Assembly: GCA_002498385.1 (NCBI GenBank)
Contig: DAHH01000003.1
Location: 32,738-96,737, forward strand
DNA length: 64,000 nt
Reading direction: 5' to 3'
Origin: Methanobacterium sp. UBA410
Lineage (GTDB): Archaea; Methanobacteriota; Methanobacteria; Methanobacteriales; Methanobacteriaceae
Under the pieces are notes generated by a model. It was not told the origin of the DNA, ran no database searches, and saw nothing but the letters and a program-made list of their open reading frames with translations. Below, piece after piece: positions 9,034 to 17,743 of the stretch. The position numbers were made by a program, and so were the translations under genes. Each line of letters opens with the position of its first letter. Position 1 is the stretch's first letter.

Positions 9034-10167
9034 TCAGAGTCTTATCGCCCTTTCATGTCGGAAGTACTTCAAGGTAACCAAAAATATGCAAAGAGAGAGA
9101 ATTATTGTTGGAATTGATTCAACCAGCAAAACAGGGTTTAATTCGGGTGAAGATGCCAGTTTAACCATTAAAACTGTTGGTATGAAGTTTAAAATTCCCC
9201 CGAAATAGGGCACCTTTGTGAAGAGTGGCATGAAAAGCACGAAGGTTGCAAATACCAGCACGATGGTTATGGCAGAGTTTGCCTCCTTGGTGCTGTCAAC
9301 CATCATGGATATGATAACTCCAATTCCTATAAAGCCCAGTCCAACGAAGAAAAGTATGAAAAGCAAGGCAAACATGTTGTATATTGGGACGCGGAGCAGG
9401 TCCAGCAGTAAGATCCAAACGAGGCTCTGAAGCATTGAAAAACCAAGTATTGGCAGTATCTTACCCACAACAACTGTTGAACTTGAAACTGGTGCCATTA
9501 AAAGTATTTCAAAGGTTTTTCTCTCCTTCTCCCCAACTATGCTGTCTGTTACTATGTTGCCTGCAAGGAAAAATGGCAGAAGCAGGATGAAGGGTACCAC
9601 GAATCCGTACATGATCTCAACGAAATTGGGGCTTTCAAGGGCGATTCCAGAGGCATGACTTCCATCAACGTTCACAACCTTTAAAGTGACTAGGTTCTGC
9701 ACCTTCTGAATTTCAGAATCATTAAAACCTGCAGAACCTAAGCTTTTTTCAATCTTAAACTCGTTAACAGCGTTGTTCACCTTGGTTGAAACCACTGGAT
9801 AAAATATGTTGGAGTTGTCCATCTTCAATGTAACGTCCTGATTGGGGGATACCTCAACCACTGCAACGAAGTTTCTTCCAACAAGACTTTCAGCCTTGTT
9901 CATGTCCTTGCAGTAAACCAGGTTCAGATTCTGGGCTTTAAGATCCTCTGCAAGTGTAGAACCATTCAGATCCTGGGATATTCCAACTTTAAGGGCTGAA
10001 TTCAGGCCATAATTATCTATTATGTTCGGATCCGTTGCAACTGAGCTTATAAATGCAAGTCCAAAGGCTCCAAGAATTATGAAGACCTGTACAAAAACCA
10101 CCAGGATGTATATTCTGTTTCTCAGGATGTCCTGAGCTTCCTTTCCTGCAAGAGTCATTAACTTCAT
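9034..10167 (-). CDS. ABC-2 type exporter permease (second permease)
   Basis: It has 377 residues. An N-terminal membrane anchor (about 22-44) is followed by a roughly 150-residue extracytoplasmic domain and five C-terminal membrane segments, the layout of NatB-like ABC-2 permeases. The segment IVGEKERKTFEILLMAPV (about 210-230) is the conserved coupling region. It is the last gene of a three-gene set on this strand with another permease and an ATPase, so it likely forms a heterodimeric exporter. The substrate is unknown; NatAB-type sodium export or drug export are the usual guesses. Confidence 0.88.
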   Translation of the reverse strand: MKLMTLAGKEAQDILRNRIYILVVFVQVFIILGAFGLAFISSVATDPNIIDNYGLNSALKVGISQDLNGSTLAEDLKAQNLNLVYCKDMNKAESLVGRNFVAVVEVSPNQDVTLKMDNSNIFYPVVSTKVNNAVNEFKIEKSLGSAGFNDSEIQKVQNLVTLKVVNVDGSHASGIALESPNFVEIMYGFVVPFILLLPFFLAGNIVTDSIVGEKERKTFEILLMAPVSSSTVVVGKILPILGFSMLQSLVWILLLDLLRVPIYNMFALLFILFFVGLGFIGIGVIISMMVDSTKEANSAITIVLVFATFVLFMPLFTKVPYFGGILNFIPTVLMVKLASSPELNPVLLVESIPTIILSLCIFLVTLKYFRHERAIRL

Positions 10168-10345
10168 TCTACCTAAGTCCTAATATCTGAATCATTGAAT
10201 TTTGAATCATTGAATCACAAATTCTGAAAGCATTGAATCACATTTTTATTTGATGTTTCAGTGCATCCAATACTTGGATCAATTTTAAGCCCATCTCCTT
10301 TTATGTGAAAGGATATTTTTTTTAAATGTTTTGTAAGGTAAGTAA

Positions 10346-11524
10346 CTAAAACTTTAAAGAAACTAAGTCCTTTAAAAGCTTTAAAATTCCAGGTCGAGGC
10401 CCAAAACTCACATCTTCCCTCTGGAAAAGCTTCACAGCAATCCAGTAAGATAGCAAACCCACAATTACTATGCATAAAATTGCAGGCAGGTAATCAACTG
10501 GAGCCACTGGCTCACCTGAAAGGAGTCTCATAACCAGGGTCATTGAAGAGATGTTGGCTGCCATGGATTTTCTTGCAACATATGCAACTGCAGGGATGAT
10601 TAAAAAGCCCACGATCCCAATGTAAATGAAACTTAAGACTATGCCTGCTTCCTTGTAGTTCTTTGCATATGCTGATACAGCGGATGTTATGCCCACCACA
10701 GGCAGGGATGTGAGCACCACCAGCGCGTAAACAAGAAACAGATTTTTTATCTGAAATCCTGCTATTAGAAGTATTAAGATCCAGAGTGCAACCTGTATTG
10801 CAATGGTTAAAACCACGGCCATTCCCTTACCCAGAACGACCTGGGCCTGGGATATTGGCATTGCAATGAGTATTTCCCCTGTTTTACGTTCCTTTTCACC
10901 CACAATACTGTCCACAAGCATGTTGCCAAAAAGGAAAAGTGGTAAGAAGAGCAGAATTGCAAGCATGACCCTGTCCATGACCTGGGCTGGCATTGCCCCT
11001 CCTGCCGATTTTTGACTGAATTCTGGCTCTGAATCGTTCTGAGGATTTAAAGATCCAACCCAAGACGCACTTATGGCATCCTGCATAGTTTTGGCTGTGG
11101 AGTTAACCTCATTTTCCACCAAACTGCGTTTAGGATCCGTGTAGTCCACATAAAGCACTAGATTCACGGGTTTCATTGTTCTTATATCATTTACAGTATC
11201 ATCTGGAACCTGTAAGAATCCTGTGCTTTGACCCTGCTGCATCTTTTTAAGGGAGCTATTGTAGTTTGAGGATGTTACATCCAAAACCTGTGTGTTTATT
11301 CTCTTTTGAAACAGTCCAGAGCTGTCCTGAACATTAACAGATGCAAATCCTGAAAGGGACGGTGCTATGGACAGCCCCTGTTCTGACTCCATGTTTGCAA
11401 CGAAGGAGTTGAACACAACTATCATTAAAAGCAGGATCGAAAGCTGTAGTATGAATATCATGACAGACTTTCTACTTGAAAGTGTGTCCTTAAACTCCCA
11501 CTTGGTTATGGTTGTGAACTTCAT
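10346..11524 (-). CDS. ABC-2 type exporter permease (first permease)
   Basis: It has 392 residues, with an N-terminal anchor at about 20-42, a large outside domain to about 185, then five or six hydrophobic segments. It carries SIVGEKERKTGEILIAMPI, which parallels the same motif in the downstream permease; the two are clearly paralogous and probably pair. The upstream ATPase gene ends about 110 bases before this start. The ATG at 11524 lacks a strong ribosome-binding site, so the start is the less certain part. Confidence 0.88.
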   Translation of the reverse strand: MKFTTITKWEFKDTLSSRKSVMIFILQLSILLLMIVVFNSFVANMESEQGLSIAPSLSGFASVNVQDSSGLFQKRINTQVLDVTSSNYNSSLKKMQQGQSTGFLQVPDDTVNDIRTMKPVNLVLYVDYTDPKRSLVENEVNSTAKTMQDAISASWVGSLNPQNDSEPEFSQKSAGGAMPAQVMDRVMLAILLFLPLFLFGNMLVDSIVGEKERKTGEILIAMPISQAQVVLGKGMAVVLTIAIQVALWILILLIAGFQIKNLFLVYALVVLTSLPVVGITSAVSAYAKNYKEAGIVLSFIYIGIVGFLIIPAVAYVARKSMAANISSMTLVMRLLSGEPVAPVDYLPAILCIVIVGLLSYWIAVKLFQREDVSFGPRPGILKLLKDLVSLKF

Positions 11525-11633
11525 ATTATTGCCTTAATTGTTAAAAACCTTAGGATTTATTCATTAAACTAGTTTACCCATTAAATCCCGGGATAAATCT
11601 ACGAATAAAATTCATACAGATTACGTTTTACTC

Positions 11634-12545
11634 TCATCCCACTGCATTTATAAACACGTCTTCAAGTGTGGGTTCCTCTGTGTTTACTGATACAAGGTTG
11701 CCTGCGAAGACATCAATTATATCTGGAATTTCAATTCTCGACTTCAAAGATACTGAAACTTCGTTTCCAACCATATTAACCCTTTCAACAGAGTTGAAAT
11801 CTTGAACTTTGTTTAGATCAACGTTCAGATCCTTTACCTTTATTTTAAGTATGGTTTCACCGTGCACTTTGGATTTCAGGTAGTCTGGTTCCCCCACGTC
11901 CATGACGTTTCCCCTGTTCACGATTGCAACCCTGTCGCAGAGCTCATCTGCCTCTCGCATGTAGTGGGTGCAGAGGATGATGGTCTTGTCACCCTTGAGA
12001 TTTCTTATGAAGCTTCGTATGTTGCTGGCTGTTGCAGGATCCAGGCCCATGGTGGGCTCATCAAATATGATGATGGGTGGATCATGTATCAGAGCCCTTG
12101 CAATTCCAATACGCTGGCGCAAACCCTTTGAAAAGGTGTTTATCCTGTCATCTGCCCTGTCTGACATGTTCACAAGTTCCAGAAGCTCATCTATCCTGGG
12201 ATTTATCTCGGGTTTTGGAACTCCATAGAGCTCTGCAAAATATCTAAGTAAATCCCGGGCCTTGAAGCGTTCGTAAAGGTTGGGCTCTTCTGGAAGGTAA
12301 CCTATCATGGATTTGATCTTTATCTGGTCCTCGTGTATGCTGTATCCTCCAACATGCACGTCACCTGAATCTGGTTTCAGTATGCAGCAGATTATCCGTA
12401 TGGTGGTTGTTTTTCCTGCACCGTTTGGCCCTATAATTCCAAGAAGCTCACCTTTACCTATGTCAAGACTCAAATTGTTCAGGGCTTTTATCCTGCCAAA
12501 GGACTTTGTAATAGAATCTATACTTATCATGGCATCTGAAACCAT
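11634..12545 (-). CDS. ABC exporter ATP-binding protein
   Basis: This nucleotide-binding subunit has 303 residues. Walker A is GPNGAGKTTT (about residue 40), the signature is FSKGLRQRIGIARAL (about 138) and Walker B is IIIFDEPTMGLDP, followed by the switch histidine in ILCTHYM. The C-terminal 80 residues form the extra domain seen in CcmA/NatA-type exporters and end EEPTLEDVFINAVG. The ATG at 12545 follows GGAGGTTTCAG. It is the first gene of the exporter set with the two ABC-2 permeases. Confidence 0.93.
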   Translation of the reverse strand: MVSDAMISIDSITKSFGRIKALNNLSLDIGKGELLGIIGPNGAGKTTTIRIICCILKPDSGDVHVGGYSIHEDQIKIKSMIGYLPEEPNLYERFKARDLLRYFAELYGVPKPEINPRIDELLELVNMSDRADDRINTFSKGLRQRIGIARALIHDPPIIIFDEPTMGLDPATASNIRSFIRNLKGDKTIILCTHYMREADELCDRVAIVNRGNVMDVGEPDYLKSKVHGETILKIKVKDLNVDLNKVQDFNSVERVNMVGNEVSVSLKSRIEIPDIIDVFAGNLVSVNTEEPTLEDVFINAVG

Positions 12546-12755
12546 CTGAAACCTCCAGATAACTTATTAAACAAATTCATGAACTTAATGCTCTTAAAAT
12601 TTCTTTCTGTTGGAAGCCCAATGTAAATTTAACTGTTTTGTGCTACAGTCAAACAGTTTGAGATCTCGGCTCCCTGTTTGGTTGGGTATCAGGATTTTTA
12701 AATACCTGAGAAATAAAACAAAAACTCACCAGGATAAGTATCACAGCTAAAACTG

Positions 12756-13004
12756 TCATTGAATATTCTCCTGCACTTTTTTTATCCTCTTTAACCATTG
12801 CATAAGCATGGCTGACCGCTGAAATAGGAGAAAAAGAATGAGTACCGTTAAAAGGCCCGCCTCTGCATAGAAGTTCCAGCCAGCAAGGTAAGTAACCAGG
12901 GCCGTTACTGCAAGTGCAAGGTTGTCAAGGCCAAACTGCCTACTGTAAGCCATTTCCTCAGGATTTCCTGAGAGTTTTAAGGGGCTTTTTCCAAAAAGAA
13001 TCAT
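12756..13004 (-). CDS. Small membrane protein, probably the 3' part of a frameshifted gene
   Basis: The 82 residues include NPEEMAYSRQFGLDNLALAV, two hydrophobic segments and a basic C-terminus (MQWLKRIKKVQ). I do not recognise the family. Immediately upstream, the 22-codon frame at 13001-13069 overlaps this start by the bases ATGA, has the good ribosome-binding site and encodes a hydrophobic N-terminal segment. The simplest reading is one protein of about 105 residues with three membrane helices split by a one-base shift. Two translationally coupled peptides remain possible. Confidence 0.5.
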   Translation of the reverse strand: MILFGKSPLKLSGNPEEMAYSRQFGLDNLALAVTALVTYLAGWNFYAEAGLLTVLILFLLFQRSAMLMQWLKRIKKVQENIQ

Positions 13005-13069
13005 TCAATGCCTGTCAGTCCCGTCACAGATACAAGGACAAACACCGCAAATATGTTGAACTGCTCCAC
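13001..13069 (-). CDS. 22-codon hydrophobic leader, likely the 5' part of the split membrane protein
   Basis: A GTG start at 13069 is preceded by GGGGGTGAC at good spacing and opens a frame reading MEQFNIFAVFVLVSVTGLTG, one hydrophobic helix. It stops at a TGA that overlaps the ATG of the next frame. I read it as the N-terminal helix of the downstream protein, separated by a frameshift, rather than as an independent peptide. Confidence 0.4.
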   Translation of the reverse strand: MEQFNIFAVFVLVSVTGLTGIE

Positions 13070-13419
13070 AGAGTGTCACCCCCATAAAAATGCAAAAAAT
13101 ACTCCTAAAAATACTCCAATTCATTTTAAAAACTCTAAAAGCCTGTTAACATTGACGTACATCTTTAAGCCCATTTTAAGTACCTTCCCATCCTAAAGGT
13201 CCGATGATCAACATAAACTCCAAATATTTTTTATTAACTCTATTTTTGGAAGTATTTAAGATTTTTCAGACCATGAGCACCAAACTAGTTAAGAAGGATG
13301 TGGAATAAAAAATAGAATAACTAAGATTTTGTATACAAAGTTGCATTAGAGGCCTGCTTGAACTGCTCAGACAGAGCCAAAATTAATTTCACAAGTTATA
13401 ATCCTAAGACAATCATGAG
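13070..13419 (+). other. Intergenic region upstream of moeA
   Basis: This AT-rich spacer lies between the split membrane gene (minus strand) and moeA (plus strand). A TATA-like TTTTGTATACAAAG is near 13326-13339. I see no further coding sequence or structured element in it. Confidence 0.3.
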
Positions 13420-14643
13420 ATGAATAACATGTTCCTATCAGAGTTAATTCCAGAAGAAGAAGCACTGAAAATCATTAAGTCCACGCCGTTAAACCTGAAA
13501 GTTGAAGAGATTCCACTGGAGAAAGCCCACAGGCGAGTACTTGCAGAAGATGTTAAATCACTCCTTCCATCACCACCATTCGACAAATCAGCAATGGACG
13601 GTTATGCAATGCGGGCAGAAGACAGCTTTGGACATTCTCAAACAAAACCTGCACATTTAACCATTGAAGATCGTATAGGTGCCGGGGAACTGTCATCAAA
13701 AACCCTTAAAACAGGTAAAGCCATTAAAATCGCCACAGGAGCCCCAATACCAGAAGGTGCCGATGCCGTGGTTATGGAAGAGTACACCGTGGAAGATGGC
13801 GACAGCCTGGACGTTGAAACATCCCTCACACCGGGAGAAAACATAAATCCAAGGGGAGAAGATTTAAAAAAGGGAGATCTGGTTTTAAAGAGGGGAAAAC
13901 TCTTGAAGCCAGCGGACCTTGCAATAATCGCATCTGCAGGGTACAGTACAGTTAAAGTCTTCAAGAAACCTGAAATTGGTGTTATAACTACTGGAAGCGA
14001 ACTTGTAATGCCAAATCCAAACATCAGCGGCGCAGAGGTTATAAACTCCAACTACTACACTCTGAAGGCTTTGGTTGAAAGCACCCTTGCCCTGCCAGGG
14101 ATCGTTCACTGCGTAGACAGTGCCAAGCTTGTTGAAGAGGAACTTGAAAAGATGCTTGAAACCTGTGATGCTGTTATAACAACTGGAGGGACGGCAATAA
14201 GCAAGGGCGATGTTGTCGTGGATGTTGCAGACAAGCTTGGAAAGGTTTTAATACATGGGGTTGGGATGAAACCTGGCAAACCCTTTGCCTTTGGAATGAT
14301 CCATAAAAAACCGGTTTTCATGCTTTCAGGATATCCTGTAGCTGCAATGGTTCAGTTTGACATTTTTGTAAGGCAGGAACTTCTCAGGATGCAGGGAATT
14401 CAAAACGAGCCCTTGAGAGTTAGAAGAACTGCAACACGCAAGATAGCCTCAACACTGGGAAGAACAGAGTACATACGGGCAAAAGCAGACAATAAAACAG
14501 TCACGCCCCTTAAAATAAAGAGTTCAGGAGTTATAAGGTCAATGGTTGAATCAAACTGTTACGTTGTAATTGAAGAGAATCTGGAGGGTTTTGAAGAGGG
14601 GGAAGAATGTGAAGTTCTCCTTTACAATTCGCTGCAGATCTAA
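13420..14643 (+). CDS. moeA: Molybdopterin molybdotransferase
   Basis: MoeA inserts molybdate (or tungstate) into adenylylated molybdopterin, needed for formylmethanofuran and formate dehydrogenases. At 407 residues it is normal length. Motifs in order are PPFDKSAMDGYAMRAED (about 47-64), KIATGAPIPEGADAVVMEE (about 103-121), NPRGEDLKKGD, GVITTGSEL, and the MPT-binding-fold TTGGTAISKGD (about 252) with MKPGKPFAFG and LSGYPVAA. The start at 13420 is a weak choice: the ATG four codons later is equally possible. No other cofactor genes are nearby. Confidence 0.95.
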   Translation: MNNMFLSELIPEEEALKIIKSTPLNLKVEEIPLEKAHRRVLAEDVKSLLPSPPFDKSAMDGYAMRAEDSFGHSQTKPAHLTIEDRIGAGELSSKTLKTGKAIKIATGAPIPEGADAVVMEEYTVEDGDSLDVETSLTPGENINPRGEDLKKGDLVLKRGKLLKPADLAIIASAGYSTVKVFKKPEIGVITTGSELVMPNPNISGAEVINSNYYTLKALVESTLALPGIVHCVDSAKLVEEELEKMLETCDAVITTGGTAISKGDVVVDVADKLGKVLIHGVGMKPGKPFAFGMIHKKPVFMLSGYPVAAMVQFDIFVRQELLRMQGIQNEPLRVRRTATRKIASTLGRTEYIRAKADNKTVTPLKIKSSGVIRSMVESNCYVVIEENLEGFEEGEECEVLLYNSLQI

Positions 14644-14907
14644 AAGCATTGGCTTAAATTTAAGTTGATTTAAACCTGAAATTTTTGATTTAAACCTATT
14701 AATTGATTTAAACTATTTTTTTTATGATTGTATTTTTTATGATTTGGCTGGAGGTTTTTATAAAAATTTCAATGGTATTTGGTGTAATACTGAAAACATT
14801 GGGAGCTTTTATAAGGATTACAAATTAAAAGTAATGGTACGAAATAAAGTCAGGGCTACCTAAAATAAAAAAAGCTCTAAATTGTTCTTTATCTAAAAGG
14901 TGATGTT

Positions 14908-16140
14908 TTGAACGCTTTATGGTACTATGCTATTGGATTCGTCCTTATATGGGTTTTGGCCCTTCTATTCAGAAAACAGCTGAAGATAGATGTTGAAGGG
15001 CCGCTCCTCATGCGAAAAACCAAGAAGCTGAGGGGTTTTATAGATTCCGTTGCAAACAAGAGCCCAAGATTCTGGCGCTGGACAATGAACCTTGGAATAC
15101 CCGTGGCGGTATTCTTCATGGCTTTCATGGTCTACGGGATCATAGAATCGGTTAAGGTCATGTTCAACACTCCAACAGTGGCCATAGTACTTCCAGGCGT
15201 TGACATACCAGGTTCCCCACTTTTTATACCCTTCAGTTACGGTATAGCTGCAATGGCCATTCTTATGGTTGTGCACGAGTTCGGTCACGGTATCATTGCA
15301 AGGATGGAGGGAGTTAAAATAAAATCCATAGGTGTACTGCTCCTTGCCATACTTCCAGGAGCATTTGTGGAGCTTGACGAGGAAGACGTTGAAAAGAGCC
15401 GTGGAATTTCAAAGCTCAGAATATACGCAGCAGGTTCCATATTCAACCTTGGAACTGCAGCAATAGCAATGGGCCTTGTCTTTGTGATATCTTCCTTTTT
15501 CGTGCCCTATGCCTTCCACGACAACGGCCTGAAAATTTCAGGAGTAACACCCAGCAGCCCTGCAGACGGTGTTCTGAAGGAGGGAATGATAATACACAGC
15601 GTGAACGGTTACACAATAAACAACAAGACCGATTACACCACCGTGCTCCTCAACAAAACCAAACCCGGAGATAAACTGACCTACATAACGAACGAGGGAA
15701 CTTTCACCATTACATCAGGAGGTCAACCAACCAACGCTTCAATTACATATCCAGGGACCAGGACAGACACCAACTTGGCAGTTAAGGACAACGTCGCCAA
15801 AACCTACGGAGAAATAATTCCATGGACAGTATACGATCTCAACACCCTCTTCTGGTGGATATTCCTATTAAATTTCCTTGTAGGAGCTTTTAACCTCCTT
15901 CCAATGAAACCTCTGGATGGAGGCCTGATATTTGAGGAACTTTTAAGATCCAGGGTGACTGAGGAACGTGTAAACTCCGCCTCAAGGTTCAAGGGACTGC
16001 TCAAAAAACTTTCCAGGTTCAGTATCCCTGAAAATCATGTGAACGCAGCTGTTTCCCTGATTTCATGGGTCTTTATAACCATACTGGTGATTTTAATAGT
16101 TTATGGAACTGTGCCAGGCATAATGAAGATGATACCCTAG
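14908..16140 (+). CDS. M50 family site-2-type membrane metalloprotease with PDZ domain
   Basis: This 410-residue protease cleaves within or near the membrane. Zinc ligands are in VVHEFGHG (about 121-128) and the third ligand lies in KPLDGGLIFEEL (about 332-343). A PDZ-like domain (about 205-290, starting GVTPSSPADG) is inserted between the catalytic helices, as in archaeal and bacterial S2P enzymes. There are about six membrane segments. The start is a TTG at 14908, chosen because AAAGGTGATG sits just upstream and no ATG fits. Substrates are unknown. Confidence 0.93.
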   Translation: MNALWYYAIGFVLIWVLALLFRKQLKIDVEGPLLMRKTKKLRGFIDSVANKSPRFWRWTMNLGIPVAVFFMAFMVYGIIESVKVMFNTPTVAIVLPGVDIPGSPLFIPFSYGIAAMAILMVVHEFGHGIIARMEGVKIKSIGVLLLAILPGAFVELDEEDVEKSRGISKLRIYAAGSIFNLGTAAIAMGLVFVISSFFVPYAFHDNGLKISGVTPSSPADGVLKEGMIIHSVNGYTINNKTDYTTVLLNKTKPGDKLTYITNEGTFTITSGGQPTNASITYPGTRTDTNLAVKDNVAKTYGEIIPWTVYDLNTLFWWIFLLNFLVGAFNLLPMKPLDGGLIFEELLRSRVTEERVNSASRFKGLLKKLSRFSIPENHVNAAVSLISWVFITILVILIVYGTVPGIMKMIP

Positions 16141-16389
16141 ATCTGAGATTTTGGTACCGTATAATATGAAACTTAAAAAAGGTAGTTGCGGATTAATTCC
16201 CTGTTTCTTATTCCTTATTTTCTTAATTTATTTTTCCATGTTTCCATTAAAAGTATTTTTCAACCAACTTGGATTTTAATCAAACTTGGAAGATAAAAAA
16301 AATTGAAAAAATTTTTCTGATTCTGAAATTGTGTCTGTGCCCACTGCCCTTTTTTACAAGCCCTTAGGGGCTCATTCCACTGTAAACTT

Positions 16390-16770
16390 CTATTGCCCCT
16401 TTTTCCATTCCATCACTTCTCCTGTTAGATCATCAATTAAATCAAGTATTTTATCATTTGAAAGTCTGTAGTGTATCCAGATGCCTTCCTTACGCCACTT
16501 TATAAATCTTGCTTTTCTTAAAACATTCAGATGGTGTGATATGGTTGATTGTGGTTTTTTAAGGGCGTATATTATTTCACAGACGCATAGCTCACCGTCC
16601 CTCAAAAGGTAAAGTATTTTGAGCCTTGTTGAGTCAGAGAGTGATTTGAAACGTTCTGCCTGAATTTGAAGCTGGTCTTCATCTGGAAGCTGGGCCATTG
16701 TTTCTTCCAATTTTTCTATCTGATCCTGGCCTGGTCTTTTTTCATTCCTAACTTCGCAGGTTTTCTGCAT
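16390..16770 (-). CDS. arsR: ArsR family metal(loid)-responsive repressor
   Basis: The 126-residue winged-helix repressor has the ArsR core from FKSLSDSTRLKILYLLRDG (about 41-59), then the metalloid-binding pair C62 and C64 in ELCVCEI and recognition helix KPQSTISHHLNVL. An N-terminal extension of about 30 residues is unusual. The ATG at 16770 follows GAGGAGGATAAC. It starts 15 bases after the stop of arsM, so the two form an operon. The palindrome upstream of arsM (17625-17652) is the natural operator. Confidence 0.92.
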   Translation of the reverse strand: MQKTCEVRNEKRPGQDQIEKLEETMAQLPDEDQLQIQAERFKSLSDSTRLKILYLLRDGELCVCEIIYALKKPQSTISHHLNVLRKARFIKWRKEGIWIHYRLSNDKILDLIDDLTGEVMEWKKGQ

Positions 16771-16785
16771 GTTATCCTCCTCAAT

Positions 16786-17565
16786 TTACTTTCCTGCTTT
16801 AACCTGTATGCTGAGTACTTTACCTTCAAGCCTTGGATCCATGTTTGGTTCTGTGAAGTAATGTGCTCCAACGATCTCAACATCCCTGAAACCTGCTCTT
16901 TCAATTGTGTTGAGGTATTCCTGCTTTTCCATTGCCCCTGCAATGCAGTCTGCCCATGCTTTGAAGCTTTTTCGAATCTCTTCTGGTATGGGTCCGTCGG
17001 TAACCAGGTCCGAGACAAGTATTCTACCTCCTGGCTTTAGAATCCTGAAAGCCTCATTGTAGGCTGCAGATTTATCTGGTGTGAGGTTTATTACACAGTT
17101 ACTGATTACAACATCGATCTTACTGTCTTCAATTGGAAGATCCTCTATTTCACCGAGTTTGAACTCCACATTCGTGTATCCGCCTTCTTCGGCGTTTTTA
17201 ACCGCATTTTCAACCATTTTTGGGGTCATGTCAACGCCTATAACCCTTGCATTGTTCCCAACCTTCCTGGCTGCAAGGAAAACATCAATCCCTCCACCGG
17301 ATCCAAGATCCAGAACTGTTTCTCCTTCTTTTATCTCTGCAAGGGCTGTTGGGTTGCCGCATCCAACCCCAAGTACTGCATCTGCAGGTACACTTTTTAT
17401 CTCCTCCATGCTGTAACCTGCTTCCCTTGCCTGCTGGATTATGGAATCTCCCCCTCCACAGCAACAGGAACATGAGCTGCAAACTTCTTCTTTGACCGCT
17501 ATTTTTGAGTATCTTTCCTTTATAAACGTTTTAATATCTTTTTTGTCTTCATTCAAAGAGATCAA
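16786..17565 (-). CDS. arsM: Arsenite S-adenosylmethionine methyltransferase
   Basis: It methylates arsenite using AdoMet. The Rossmann core shows VLDLGSGGGIDVFLAARKVG (about 84-103) and VIGVDMTPKMVENA. The arsenic-binding cysteines expected for ArsM are present: a cluster in CSSCSCCCGGG (29-39), one in ISNCVINLTPD and one in WADCIAGA. The length of 259 residues is typical of archaeal and bacterial forms. The start is a TTG at 17565; a second TTG three codons later has better spacing from GGGGG and may be used. It is the first gene of the arsM-arsR operon, diverging from the flavoenzyme gene. Confidence 0.92.
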   Translation of the reverse strand: MISLNEDKKDIKTFIKERYSKIAVKEEVCSSCSCCCGGGDSIIQQAREAGYSMEEIKSVPADAVLGVGCGNPTALAEIKEGETVLDLGSGGGIDVFLAARKVGNNARVIGVDMTPKMVENAVKNAEEGGYTNVEFKLGEIEDLPIEDSKIDVVISNCVINLTPDKSAAYNEAFRILKPGGRILVSDLVTDGPIPEEIRKSFKAWADCIAGAMEKQEYLNTIERAGFRDVEIVGAHYFTEPNMDPRLEGKVLSIQVKAGK

Positions 17566-17624
17566 CCCCCAGTAATAAATCAGAACTGATTTTAACCATT
17601 TGTCAATGATCTCACAGTATAGTT

Positions 17625-17652
17625 CTATATATCTAAATCCATGGATATATAG
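17625..17652. promoter_or_regulatory. Palindromic operator candidate of arsM-arsR
   Basis: CTATATATC and GATATATAG are perfect 9-base inverted arms separated by 10 bases. The arms contain TATA-like sequence, and the site is 60-90 bases upstream of arsM, so a bound repressor would cover the arsM promoter. ArsR, encoded in the same operon, is the obvious candidate ligand. The same site is 91 bases upstream of the divergent flavoenzyme gene. Confidence 0.5.
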
Positions 17653-17743
17653 TTTTGGAGGCTCACCTGGGATCCAAACTTTATACTGTTAGAGTTACAG
17701 AACTGATGATGTAAGTCTTTTGATGCAAAGGTGGAAAAAATAA

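Noticed and set aside
9034..12545. Sodium-specific NatAB exporter naming
   Set aside because: The architecture fits, but many ABC-2 exporters share it and nothing in the sequence shows sodium specificity.
13008..13196. Plus-strand open frame of 62 codons
   Set aside because: It is opposite the split membrane protein, which has the better ribosome-binding site and a hydrophobic helix; the plus-strand peptide has no recognisable character.
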